Position numbers and translations under genes: made by a program
The notes under the pieces: generated by a model
Databases searched by the model: none
The model's input: only the letters and a program-made list of their open reading frames with translations
What the model was told of the DNA's origin: nothing
Assembly: GCA_002502245.1 (NCBI GenBank)
Contig: DAPW01000003.1
Coordinates: 1-59,574 of the forward strand
Length of the DNA: 59,574 nucleotides
Direction of reading: 5' to 3'
DNA from: Methanoregula sp. UBA154
GTDB taxonomy: Archaea > Halobacteriota > Methanomicrobia > Methanomicrobiales > Methanospirillaceae
In this document: positions 16,541-24,881 of the stretch, one piece after another
Numbering within the stretch: the stretch's first letter is position 1
Layout: the number at the start of each line of letters is the position of its first letter

Positions 16541-16999
16541 TCAGTGCATCAGGTGCCCGTGCGCATCAATCTCTCCCCGATAAATGCGGGTGCTGGAGAT
16601 CCACTTTCCATCCTCGGCAAGAACACAGCTGATCTGATGGATGTCCACTTTTTTCTTTTTGTTTTCTTTACGGATTGTATTGATTTCAACGGCAACCGGA
16701 AGGGTTTCTTCAGAAACAACGATGGCATCAAAATCCGCTTTGATTGCCGTGCCAAAGCGATCATTGAGTGGTTCAATGATCCAGATGGTCGGATAATTCC
16801 CGCGGGCAATATACTGTTCAAGTTCTTCCTTCCGGATTGAAAAAGGACGGATTGGATGGGTCTTGCGGCTTGCAAAGGAATCAGTCGTGAGACCAATCAC
16901 GACATAACCTTCAGATCCGGCGATCTCGAATGAGCGGTCCAGGAGGCGTTTATGACCGTCGTGAAGGGGATCGAACGTACCCCCTACCATAACCTTCAT
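16541..16999 (-). CDS. coaD: Phosphopantetheine adenylyltransferase (archaeal CoaD)
   Basis: This 152-residue nucleotidyltransferase has GGTFDPLHDGHKRLL (residues 6-20), which includes the HxGH motif, and ends with the ISSTRI pattern that corresponds to the ISSTxxR box. Archaeal CoaD transfers AMP from ATP to 4'-phosphopantetheine in coenzyme A synthesis. It converges with pyrI and diverges from the hexapeptide protein gene, with 30 bases between the two starts. The archaeal type is distinct from bacterial CoaD but the family is clear. Confidence 0.92.
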   Translation of the reverse strand: MKVMVGGTFDPLHDGHKRLLDRSFEIAGSEGYVVIGLTTDSFASRKTHPIRPFSIRKEELEQYIARGNYPTIWIIEPLNDRFGTAIKADFDAIVVSEETLPVAVEINTIRKENKKKKVDIHQISCVLAEDGKWISSTRIYRGEIDAHGHLMH

Positions 17000-17029
17000 A
17001 CTCTTTGATTCTTAATTTCCTATGTTATT

Positions 17030-17527
17030 ATGCATGTGGATGCGAAGGTCACCGGGGAGGCACTCTTCATGGCCGGTAATGCAACTGTTACCGGTGATGT
17101 CACGATAGGAAAACAGGTTGGGATCTGGTTCGGGGCCGTTGTGCGGGCTGACAAGGACCGGATCGTTATCGGGGACAGGTCGAATATCCAGGACAACTGT
17201 GTCGTGCATACCAGCAGGGGTTTTCCGGTGACCCTTGGCACCGATGTCTCGGTTGGTCACGGTGCGATCCTGCATGGTTGTACGATAGCCGACCAGGTAC
17301 TTGTCGGAATGGGTGCAATTGTGCTCAACGGCGCCCGTATCGGGAAAGGATCCGTGATAGGGGCTGGTGCCGTGATCCGCGAAGGTGCTGAAATACCGGA
17401 AGGTTCTGTTGTTGTCGGTGTCCCGGGCAAAATAATCAAGCAGGCCGACGCAACCCAGCAGCAGCATATCCTGAACAACGCTGCATCCTATATTGAGCTT
17501 GCAGGGGAGTATGCACACCATGGGTGA
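17030..17527 (+). CDS. Gamma carbonic anhydrase-like hexapeptide protein
   Basis: This 165-residue protein is a left-handed beta-helix of the gamma carbonic anhydrase/YrdA family. Hexapeptide repeats run from about 15 to 125. The three histidines expected to bind zinc are visible in CVVHTSRG and SVGHGAILHGCTI, spaced as in the family. It may hydrate CO2 or act in a related role. Many YrdA-like members show little activity. Its stop overlaps the start of the HdrA-like gene by eight bases, so the two are translated together. The joint role is unknown. Confidence 0.88.
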   Translation: MHVDAKVTGEALFMAGNATVTGDVTIGKQVGIWFGAVVRADKDRIVIGDRSNIQDNCVVHTSRGFPVTLGTDVSVGHGAILHGCTIADQVLVGMGAIVLNGARIGKGSVIGAGAVIREGAEIPEGSVVVGVPGKIIKQADATQQQHILNNAASYIELAGEYAHHG

Positions 17528-18800
17528 CGTGGTTGTTGTCGGGGCAGGCATTGCAGGCATCCAGGCTGCTCTCGATATTGCGGCGCACGGCATCCATGTC
17601 CACCTGATCGAGCGTGAGCCGACCATCGGCGGCCATATGGCACAGCTGGACAAGACCTTTCCCACGAATGACTGCTCCATGTGCATCCTCTCGCCAAAGA
17701 TGGTGGACGTGTCCCGTCATCCCGGCATCACCATCCACACGTGTTCAGAAGTTGAGAAGATCGAAGGGGAGGTCGGCCATTTCCGTGTCACCGTAAAAAA
17801 ACACCCGCGGTACATTGATGAATCGACCTGCACCGGTTGCGGGGACTGCATCCTTGTCTGCCCGGTAGAAGTCTACAACCGTTTCGATGCGGGCATCGGC
17901 GTCCGGAAGGCGATCTACAAACCGCATTCCCAGGCAGTCCCTGATATCGTTGTCAAGGACCAGGAGCACTGCATCGAGTGCGGGCTCTGCTATGATGTCT
18001 GTGGTCCGGGATCGGTAAAACGGGAGGACAAGGAGCAGGAGATCGTTCTCGATGCGGCAAGCATCGTGCTCACAACCGGGTACTCCGTCTTTGATGCCCG
18101 GAAAAAACCGCAGTTCGGCCACCTGCTCTTTTCCGATGTTGTAACCAGTCTGGAACTGGAGCGGATGATCAATGCAAGCGGCCCGACCGGCGGCAGGATC
18201 CGAAGGTTAAGTACCGGGAAAACCCCGGAGAGTGTTATCTTTATCCAGTGCGTGGGATCCCGGGACATGAAAATAGGCCGGCCTTACTGCTCCTCGGTCT
18301 GCTGCATGCAGGCGATCAAGAACGCCATCCTGATCAAGGAGAAGAACCCCGCAATTGAGGTGACGATCTGTTACATGGACATCCGCTCCTATGGCAAGGG
18401 ATACGAGGAATACTACGAGCGGGCAAAAGGGATGGGCATCCGCTTCCTCCGGGGGATGCCGTCCGACATCCTTGCCGATAAGGACGGCCTGATCCTGCAG
18501 GTCGAAGATTCAGAGACCTCAGAAGTGCATGTGCTGCATCCTGATCTGGTGGTGCTCTCGGTTGGCATGGGGCCGGCAGAATCCATTACTGACCTTGCCC
18601 GGAAGTTTGGCATCGCGCTCGAAGAGACCGGCTTTGTTAAAACCGTTCATGATGCCCTGGACACCACGGCAACGCTCCGCCCGGGAATTTATGTGGCGGG
18701 TACAGCAGTTGCTCCCAAGGACATTCCGGACAGTGTCGCCTCAGGGGAGTCGGCAGCAATGCGGGCATACCGTGATGCGGTCAGGTTGCGATCAGCGTGA
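17520..18800 (+). CDS. Short HdrA-like iron-sulfur flavoprotein
   Basis: The start ATG at 17520 gives MGDVVVVGAGIAGIQAALDI, an FAD-binding site at the very N-terminus. It then follows HdrA closely: FPTNDCSMCILSPKMVDV, two [4Fe-4S] motifs (CTGCGDCILVCPV at about 103-115 and CIECGLCYDVCG at about 148-159), and CVGSRD...SSVCCMQAIKNA. At 426 residues it lacks the roughly 150-residue N-terminal domain and the C-terminal ferredoxin domain of canonical HdrA (about 650). It is therefore a core flavin/iron-sulfur module, not obviously a flavin-bifurcating unit. It is coupled to the gamma carbonic anhydrase-like gene and overlaps mtnA by four bases. Its electron partners are unknown. Confidence 0.87.
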   Translation: MGDVVVVGAGIAGIQAALDIAAHGIHVHLIEREPTIGGHMAQLDKTFPTNDCSMCILSPKMVDVSRHPGITIHTCSEVEKIEGEVGHFRVTVKKHPRYIDESTCTGCGDCILVCPVEVYNRFDAGIGVRKAIYKPHSQAVPDIVVKDQEHCIECGLCYDVCGPGSVKREDKEQEIVLDAASIVLTTGYSVFDARKKPQFGHLLFSDVVTSLELERMINASGPTGGRIRRLSTGKTPESVIFIQCVGSRDMKIGRPYCSSVCCMQAIKNAILIKEKNPAIEVTICYMDIRSYGKGYEEYYERAKGMGIRFLRGMPSDILADKDGLILQVEDSETSEVHVLHPDLVVLSVGMGPAESITDLARKFGIALEETGFVKTVHDALDTTATLRPGIYVAGTAVAPKDIPDSVASGESAAMRAYRDAVRLRSA

Positions 18801-19837
18801 ACAGTGGCTTTACTGTCTGGTGGGACCAGAAGACCGGAAGCATCGGTTATATCGATCAGACACTGCTCCCGAATGAGGAGCGGATTGTAGAGTGCCGGAG
18901 CATCCGGCGGCTGGCGAAGGCCATACAGCGGCTCGAGATCCGGGGAGCTCCGGCGCTGGGGGTCGCGGGAGCATTCGGGATTTTACTGGCTGCATCACGG
19001 TGCAGGAAAAAGACGCTGGAGCCGTTTCTCGCTGCTGTTGCACGCGATGCAGCGATGCTCAGGTCAACCCGTCCGACTGCGGTTAACCTCGGGTGGGGGA
19101 TAGACCGTGTGCTGGACGCAATGATGGATGCACCGGATGTGCCAGGTGCACAGGCAGCAGCACTCACCGAAGCAGAAAAGATCTTTTCCGAGGATACGGT
19201 TTGCTGCCATGCCATAGGAGAACACGGCGCTCCGCTGCTGCCGGACACCTGTACGATCCTCACTCACTGCAATGCCGGAGCCCTTGCCTGTTCATCGTGG
19301 GGGACTGCACTGGGGGTCATCCGCTCGGCGGTAAAGATTGGGAAAACGGTAAGCGTGATCGCCTGCGAGACCCGGCCGCTCCTGCAGGGATCACGGCTCA
19401 CGGCATGGGAGCTGGCGCGGGATGGTATCCCAATAACGGTTATCACGGATTCCATGACTGCACACGTCATGCGGAGCGGTACTATCGATGCCGTTATTGT
19501 CGGGGCTGATCGGATTTGCGGTGATGCAGTATTCAACAAGATCGGGACATACATGCACGCAGTCCTTGCCCGGCACCATAAAATCCCGTTCTATGTTGCA
19601 GCACCGCTCTCGACATTCGATCTGACCCGGAAAGCCCGCGAGGTCGTGATCGAGGAGCGGGGCAGGGCCGAGATCGCCACAATCGGGAACCGGACCTTTC
19701 TCCCGCCTGGCGTACCGGTACAGAACCCGGCATTCGATGCAACGCCGGTGAATCTTGTGAGCGCCATCATTACAGAAAAAGGCATTATCCGCCCGCCCTT
19801 TACCATGAACGACATGAAACAGGGAAGGACTAAATAA
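18797..19837 (+). CDS. mtnA: S-methyl-5-thioribose-1-phosphate isomerase (aIF2B-like)
   Basis: This 346-residue protein belongs to the MtnA branch of the eIF2B family. RRLAKAIQRLEIRGAPALG binds the substrate phosphate. The catalytic cysteine lies in LTHCNAGALACSSWG (about 156-170) and the catalytic aspartate in IVGADRICGDAVFNKIGTY (about 233-251). It isomerises methylthioribose 1-phosphate or ribose 1,5-bisphosphate-type sugars; the archaeal substrate can differ between lineages. The GTG start overlaps the HdrA-like stop (GTGA). Confidence 0.9.
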   Translation: MNSGFTVWWDQKTGSIGYIDQTLLPNEERIVECRSIRRLAKAIQRLEIRGAPALGVAGAFGILLAASRCRKKTLEPFLAAVARDAAMLRSTRPTAVNLGWGIDRVLDAMMDAPDVPGAQAAALTEAEKIFSEDTVCCHAIGEHGAPLLPDTCTILTHCNAGALACSSWGTALGVIRSAVKIGKTVSVIACETRPLLQGSRLTAWELARDGIPITVITDSMTAHVMRSGTIDAVIVGADRICGDAVFNKIGTYMHAVLARHHKIPFYVAAPLSTFDLTRKAREVVIEERGRAEIATIGNRTFLPPGVPVQNPAFDATPVNLVSAIITEKGIIRPPFTMNDMKQGRTK

Positions 19838-19863
19838 TCCGGCACCCCACAAACGAGAGAAGC

Positions 19864-20565
19864 ATGGACCTGGATTTTCTCACCTGGAGCTCCCTGATAT
19901 ACCTGATCGGTGAGCTCACCGTCATTATTGTACTGGGCGCGCTCCTCGCCGCGTTCATCCTGGTCATCATATCCCTGTACTCCATCAGGAAAAAAAGGTT
20001 ATATTTCCCGAAACTGATCAAGTCGGGACTGGTCTTCCTCGAAGGTCTGATGAAGGGGATGTTCCGGTTCTTCGGCCTCGAGGACCGGGAGCTCTACACC
20101 TTCATGATCAAGCTCATGAATTCCATGAATTCCGCGGAATTTGCCAGGATCCCCGTGGAGGATCGTGCGATCTTCATGCCGCAGTGCCTGCGTTCCTCCC
20201 GGTGCCCGGCACACCTGACACCCGAAGGCCTGAAGTGCAGGAACTGTGGCCAGTGCGAGGTCGGAGAAGCGCGGACCCTGCTCGAGAGGATGGGTTATAA
20301 AGTGTTCATCGTCCCGGGGTCCTCTTTTATCAAGCGCATGGTCAAAAAATACCGGCCGAAGGCGATCATCGGGATCGGGTGCCTTGCAGAAGTAAAGGAG
20401 GGGATAGACATGGCCGATAAGATGGGTCTTATCGTGATGGGGGTAGTGACCTTAAAAGAAGGGTGTGTAGAAACGATTGCCAACTGGCCGGAGATCTATG
20501 ACGTGGCGGTGCTGGGTATCGACCCGGCATCAATCCCCGAGGACCTTCATACTCTTGCCGACTAG
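19864..20565 (+). CDS. DUF116 membrane protein with cysteine cluster
   Basis: This 233-residue protein of the DUF116 family has one or two membrane segments at about residues 12-40 and a cytoplasmic domain with many cysteines: CLRSSRCPAH, CRNCGQCEVGEA (about 120-132) and later GIGCLAEVKEG and KEGCVETI. The cysteines could hold an iron-sulfur cluster or zinc. The family is common in methanogens and anaerobic bacteria and has no established function. The last 36 bases overlap the end of the convergent bactofilin-like gene. Confidence 0.85.
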   Translation: MDLDFLTWSSLIYLIGELTVIIVLGALLAAFILVIISLYSIRKKRLYFPKLIKSGLVFLEGLMKGMFRFFGLEDRELYTFMIKLMNSMNSAEFARIPVEDRAIFMPQCLRSSRCPAHLTPEGLKCRNCGQCEVGEARTLLERMGYKVFIVPGSSFIKRMVKKYRPKAIIGIGCLAEVKEGIDMADKMGLIVMGVVTLKEGCVETIANWPEIYDVAVLGIDPASIPEDLHTLAD

Positions 20566-20943
20566 GTTCCCGCTCTTGATCCTGCCGTGGACAATGATCG
20601 CATCATCGCACCTCACATCACCGACGGTGACACCGGTGCGGAGGATTACTTTACCCCCGGCATCGACGGAGTGGACCATCGCGTGATCGAGAATTGTGAT
20701 ATCCCCGTGGGCAACGATCGGGCCCTTGACACGGCACTGGCTCCCGATAACGGCATTCCAGCAGCTGATATCAAGGGCGACACTGGACCGGGGACCAAGT
20801 TCAAGGGATCCGGTTACGGTCAGCCGTCCCCAGAAATGGGTATGGGCAGGAACAATAAAATCACCGTCGATCTTCACATTCCCTTCGAAATATGATCCTT
20901 TCTGGGCAAAAAAAGTAGTACCCTTCTGCAGGATGGTTGGCAT
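20530..20943 (-). CDS. Bactofilin-like polymer-forming protein
   Basis: The 137-residue product looks like a bactofilin domain, a right-handed beta-helix of short repeats: GSYFEGNVKIDGDFIVPAH, FWGRLTVTGSLELG, VKGPIVAHGDITILDHAMVHS, GKVILRTGVTVGDVRCDD. Bactofilins form non-polar filaments without nucleotide; archaeal versions are poorly studied. No membrane segment is visible. It converges on the DUF116 gene and the two coding regions overlap by 36 bases at their 3' ends, so no room remains for a terminator between them. Confidence 0.75.
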   Translation of the reverse strand: MPTILQKGTTFFAQKGSYFEGNVKIDGDFIVPAHTHFWGRLTVTGSLELGPRSSVALDISCWNAVIGSQCRVKGPIVAHGDITILDHAMVHSVDAGGKVILRTGVTVGDVRCDDAIIVHGRIKSGNLVGKSMKVLGD

Positions 20944-21027
20944 GTATCCCTCAGGTACCTGTGGCAGGGTTCGGGCATAAACTTGTTGCTCTGCGATACG
21001 GGAGAAAAAGCTCGGGCGCCAGACAGA

Positions 21028-21867
21028 CTACAGGAAGAGAGCTGATACGGTGAATACAACGAGGGAAGCAAACATACCGGCTTTCATGAGCGTGGATGCA
21101 CCGGAGGCTTTTACACCGGCCGGCGTTGTGCACCGGACCGCTTTTATACCGGCAAACAGGATGATGCCATCAACGGGTATTATTCCATAAATGTACCAGA
21201 ATCCCCACCACTGATAAGGTACCAGACTTGCCAGCACTCCCAGGAGGGCACAGATCAGGGCAAGGACCATTGTTACCGGAATCCCGTACCGGATCGGGAT
21301 GGTGACCGCCCCGCTCGCCTTGTCCCCCTCAACATCTTCTGCATCCTTGACCAGCTCGCGGGAGAGCATGGCAAAAAACGTCATGACTGCAAACGGCATG
21401 ACGTGGAAAAACCCACTCAGGCCACCCAGAGCCCCGCCGAACAGGAACATGCTCGCCGCAAGGTAGGATACCGTGATATTCCCGATGAGCGGAGTACGTT
21501 TCAGCCGTGCAGCATACCCGACGAGGAGGATCGAGTTGAAGACCGCGATCGTAGTACACAGCTCATTGGTAAGGAAGCTGACAAGGATCCCGGCAAGGAA
21601 GAGCGTACCGGCATATACACGGGCTGCAGGAAGGGTAACCTGCCCCGAGGGGATCGGCCGGTCCGGGCGGTTTACCCGGTCGATCTCAACATCAAAATAA
21701 TCATTGATGACATTCCCCCCCGCCGTGATCAACAAAACAACAACAAAGAGCCACAGGACCCCGGGGATGACCGTACCGGTTGCGATGAGGTAGGCCACGA
21801 CAGCCGCAAACCCGGCTGTACCGGCATTGAGCGGCCGGGTAATGATAAACAGACCTGCAGGGCTCAT
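21028..21867 (-). CDS. UbiA-family prenyltransferase (DGGGP synthase)
   Basis: This 279-residue integral membrane protein has seven or eight predicted helices and the UbiA active-site motif NVINDYFDVEIDRVNRPDRP (about residues 52-71). A second aspartate motif lies in DAEDVEGDKASGA (about 172-184). In archaea this type adds the second geranylgeranyl chain to geranylgeranylglyceryl phosphate, making the core ether lipid. Other UbiA roles cannot be ruled out from sequence. Stands alone on the minus strand, next to tRNA-Arg. Confidence 0.85.
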   Translation of the reverse strand: MSPAGLFIITRPLNAGTAGFAAVVAYLIATGTVIPGVLWLFVVVLLITAGGNVINDYFDVEIDRVNRPDRPIPSGQVTLPAARVYAGTLFLAGILVSFLTNELCTTIAVFNSILLVGYAARLKRTPLIGNITVSYLAASMFLFGGALGGLSGFFHVMPFAVMTFFAMLSRELVKDAEDVEGDKASGAVTIPIRYGIPVTMVLALICALLGVLASLVPYQWWGFWYIYGIIPVDGIILFAGIKAVRCTTPAGVKASGASTLMKAGMFASLVVFTVSALFL

Positions 21868-21933
21868 GGATAAACTCTCACTCTCCCGGATAATTAACCT
21901 GCAGGAAAACGGTCAGAAAAAAGCCCGTTGTAC

Positions 21934-22007
21934 GGGCGAGGGGGGATTTGAACCCCCGGCATTCAGCTTAGGAGGCTGACGCTATGTCCGGGCTAAGCCA
22001 CTCGCCC
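21934..22007 (-). tRNA. tRNA-Arg (anticodon CCU)
   Basis: The 74-base gene folds as a full cloverleaf: acceptor stem GGGCGAG/CTCGCCC, anticodon arm TCAGC-CTCCTAA-GCTGA and T arm GGGGG-TTCAAAT-CCCCC. The loop gives anticodon CCT, which reads AGG. There is no intron and no encoded CCA, as is common in archaea. A TATA-like box lies about 29 bases upstream. Confidence 0.95.
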
Positions 22008-22028
22008 TGCCCATATCCATTGCAGGGG

Positions 22029-22042
22029 AATATGTATAAGTT
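22029..22042. promoter_or_regulatory. TATA-like box between tRNA-Arg and trm1
   Basis: AATATGTATAAGTT is the only AT-rich box in the 60-base divergent gap. On the minus strand it sits about 29 bases before tRNA-Arg; on the plus strand about 32 bases before the trm1 ATG at 22068. The same element may serve both directions, giving trm1 a nearly leaderless mRNA. Confidence 0.4.
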
Positions 22043-22067
22043 TTGCGCGCTGCAACAGATGTGCGCA

Positions 22068-23186
22068 ATGGAGCTTACGGAGGTAACGGAAGGGTCGACA
22101 TCAGTGCTCGTCCCGGTACAGGATGCCACAGCACAGTTCCCTCCCGGTTCCGTGCCCATCTTCTTCAACCGGCGGATGGAACTGAACCGGGACGCAACCA
22201 TTCTCCTCCTCTCACTCCTGAAACCTTCCGATTATCTCGATGCCATGGGGGCTACCGGCATCCGGGGATTGAGGGTTGCCAACGAGTGTGATCTCCCGGT
22301 GACGATCTGTGACCGTGACCCGACAGCGATCAGGTTGATTATGCAGAATAAAAACCATACCGCACTTCCCGTGACCATCATGGAACGGGATGTCAGTGCC
22401 CTGCTCTCCGAGCAGTCTTTTGATGCGGTTGACCTCGACCCGTTTGGGACTCCGGCACTGGTTACCGATGCTGCAGTACGCGGGACACGGCGTTTTCTGT
22501 TCGTTACGGCGACTGACACTGCCCCCTTGTGCGGGGCACACCTCAGGGCAGGTATCCGGCGGTACGGGGCTGTGCCGATGAATACTGAATACCACAGCGA
22601 AGTGGGCCTCCGGATCCTCCTCGGGTTTGTTGTCCGGGAGACGGTAAAGTACGATCGGGGTGTCGAGCCGCTCTTCTGCTATGCCCGGGAGCATTTCATC
22701 CGGCTCCATCTCCGGCTGCTCCGGGGGGCACAAGCTGCGGATGACACGCTGAAGCACATGGGGTTCATCCACCAGTGTAAGAACTGTCCCTACCGCGAGG
22801 AACAGCCAGGCCTGCAGGCGCATGACTCTGCCTGCCCCCACTGCGGGGGGCAGCTCCAGGCCATCGGGCCGCTCTGGCTGGGAAGCATCCGGAATGAGGA
22901 CACGGTTGTACAGATGCAGGAAGCAGTTGCCGGCAGGGAACTCGGGACGAAAAAAGATCTGGTCCGGCTGCTGGAAACCTGCAGGTCGGAATTACCCACC
23001 TCAAGCTTTTACGATTATCACCATATCGCGAAACTGCTGGGCTGCTCCCCGCCCCACATTGAGCTCGTCCTTGAACGGATTCGCGCCTGTGGGTATCCTG
23101 CAACGCGGACGCACTTCTCCGGTTATGGTATCAGGACGGAGGCGCCGGTTGAGATAATCAAGGATGCGATCAGGTCTGATCCGTAA
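22068..23186 (+). CDS. trm1: tRNA (guanine26-N2)-dimethyltransferase Trm1
   Basis: The protein has 372 residues from the ATG giving MELTEVTEG; ATGs slightly upstream would start before the likely transcription start. It shows the Trm1 pattern: FFNRRMELNRDATILLL, the SAM-site DAMGATGIRGLRVA, and the catalytic DLDPFGTPALVTDAAVRG. The C-terminal domain carries cysteine pairs (CKNCPYRE and CPHCGGQL) that probably bind zinc. It dimethylates G26 of tRNA. It is divergent from tRNA-Arg(CCU), sharing a 60-base gap. Confidence 0.93.
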   Translation: MELTEVTEGSTSVLVPVQDATAQFPPGSVPIFFNRRMELNRDATILLLSLLKPSDYLDAMGATGIRGLRVANECDLPVTICDRDPTAIRLIMQNKNHTALPVTIMERDVSALLSEQSFDAVDLDPFGTPALVTDAAVRGTRRFLFVTATDTAPLCGAHLRAGIRRYGAVPMNTEYHSEVGLRILLGFVVRETVKYDRGVEPLFCYAREHFIRLHLRLLRGAQAADDTLKHMGFIHQCKNCPYREEQPGLQAHDSACPHCGGQLQAIGPLWLGSIRNEDTVVQMQEAVAGRELGTKKDLVRLLETCRSELPTSSFYDYHHIAKLLGCSPPHIELVLERIRACGYPATRTHFSGYGIRTEAPVEIIKDAIRSDP

Positions 23187-23257
23187 ATATAAGGATTGAA
23201 CCCCGACGTCTGCACGGGTGAACAGGATGTACAAAGGAAAGCATACGTTTGATCAGA

Positions 23258-24760
23258 TCACTTCTGCGGCTTTTTTTCACCCGCTGTTCTGAACGATCCG
23301 CTTGGAACGGTAATTTCGAAGCGGGCACCTCGCCCGGACAGTCCTGTTTCTGTGATGGCAAAACCGGTTATGGCAAGGATCTCGTGGATCAGAAACAGAC
23401 CATAGCCGGAATTTTTTCCTGTGCCCCGATCGAACAGTCGGGGCCGGATCCTGTCCGCGATCCCGACCCCGTCATCCTCATAGATGATAAGGAGCTGGCC
23501 GTTTTTTAGGGAACACGAAATCTGTATCTGTGATACGTTCTCACCGTGCCGGAGGGAGTTGTCGATCAGGTTGTAAAAGACCCTTGCAAGCATGGGATCT
23601 GCAAAGACCTCGATTCGTTCACAGGACATGCCCGTCGTAAACCCGACCGGGCCGGTCTCTATCATGCTTTTTGCCGACGCGATCGTTTCGCCCAGCACCT
23701 GCCATGAGGGTGATTTGAAACCTACGTCCTGGTACTCTTTGGTAAATGTCAGGATCCGCTGTATCCTGCCTGCCGCACCCTGCAGGACCCTGATAGTGTC
23801 ACTGCTCTTCATGGCCGGAGATCCGATCTCAAACAGGGACAGGTAGCCATTGATGATGGTCAGCTGGTTGCTGACATCATGCCGGGTAATGCTGCTTAAG
23901 AGGTTGAGTTTCCGGTTCGCTTCCTGCATGGCATTTTCTGAGCGTTTGCAGTCGGTGATGTCCCGGAGAATTCCACCGATCATGGATCCGTTCTCAGTTG
24001 GTACAGGAAAGAAGAGGGACTCAATTGTCCGTACTGTGGTATCCCGGTGCTGGAACTCCTGTCCGAAACGGTGTTCGGGATCTGCCGGTCTTCCACCCGA
24101 CAAGAGGGGTAAAAAAAGCTTTTTTACATATTCCGCATATTCCGGCGTCTTTTTGTGGTCCGGGACCAGATCGAACTGCACGTCCCAGATCTTTCTTCCG
24201 ATGATCTCAAATCTCAAAAAACCGGTACTACGTTCCAGAGCGGGGTTCCATTCAACGATACTCCCGGTCTCATCTGTGAGAAGAATGCCATCATCGGAGC
24301 ATTCGACGATTCTTTTCACGTTCTGTTCGCTCTGCCACAAGGCCTCTCCGGTGATCTGCCAGGTACGGATTTCGCTGATAATACCGATGACCCCCGGATT
24401 TCCCTGAATATCGGCATAGGGATGGGAGACTGACCGCACAGAGCGGATTGTGCCATCCTTTGTCATAATCCGGTAATCGGAGGGATAGGAATTCCCCCTT
24501 CGGACTTCCTGGAATTTTTTACACACACGTTCCTGATCTTCAGGTACGACAACCGATGAGATCGTCCCGCCGATAAGATCCGCGGGTGCATATCCGGAGA
24601 TATGCCAACAGGCGGGACTGAGGTAGGTGAACCGTCCCCTGCCGTCGAGCAGGAAGACCACGCGGTTGAGGGACGGAATCCGGGAACGGTAATACATCGT
24701 CTCCTCCCTGATTATATCGGGTGCTCCGTCGTCAATTCTCATCTGCCACTGCATCTCCAC
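23258..24760 (-). CDS. PAS-domain sensor histidine kinase
   Basis: This 500-residue protein has no membrane segment, so it senses inside the cell. Two PAS domains with PAC motifs cover about residues 25-135 and 140-270 (ILLTDETGSIVEWNPALERSTG). The dimerisation box carries the phospho-acceptor histidine in ITRHDVSNQLTIINGYLSL (about 292-310), a form typical of methanogen kinases. The ATPase domain follows with the N box NLIDNSLRHGE, the G1 box DDGVGI and the G2 box GYGLFL. No receiver domain or adjacent response regulator gene is present, so its partner is elsewhere. The signal is unknown. Confidence 0.88.
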   Translation of the reverse strand: MEMQWQMRIDDGAPDIIREETMYYRSRIPSLNRVVFLLDGRGRFTYLSPACWHISGYAPADLIGGTISSVVVPEDQERVCKKFQEVRRGNSYPSDYRIMTKDGTIRSVRSVSHPYADIQGNPGVIGIISEIRTWQITGEALWQSEQNVKRIVECSDDGILLTDETGSIVEWNPALERSTGFLRFEIIGRKIWDVQFDLVPDHKKTPEYAEYVKKLFLPLLSGGRPADPEHRFGQEFQHRDTTVRTIESLFFPVPTENGSMIGGILRDITDCKRSENAMQEANRKLNLLSSITRHDVSNQLTIINGYLSLFEIGSPAMKSSDTIRVLQGAAGRIQRILTFTKEYQDVGFKSPSWQVLGETIASAKSMIETGPVGFTTGMSCERIEVFADPMLARVFYNLIDNSLRHGENVSQIQISCSLKNGQLLIIYEDDGVGIADRIRPRLFDRGTGKNSGYGLFLIHEILAITGFAITETGLSGRGARFEITVPSGSFRTAGEKKPQK

Positions 24761-24881
24761 GGTTTACCCGTTCCGGGCTTCCGGTTCAGTTTATGAGAAC
24801 CAGATAATCCTTTTTATATTGGTGGCGTTATGGAGTGATATATCTTTTCAATCGGATTTTATAAAAAACAGGGATATAAGA

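Noticed and set aside
16427..16840. Plus-strand open frame of 137 codons after pyrI
   Set aside because: Most of it is antisense to coaD. The beginning (MARTRYRSHKGMG) has no good ribosome site and no family match that I recognise.
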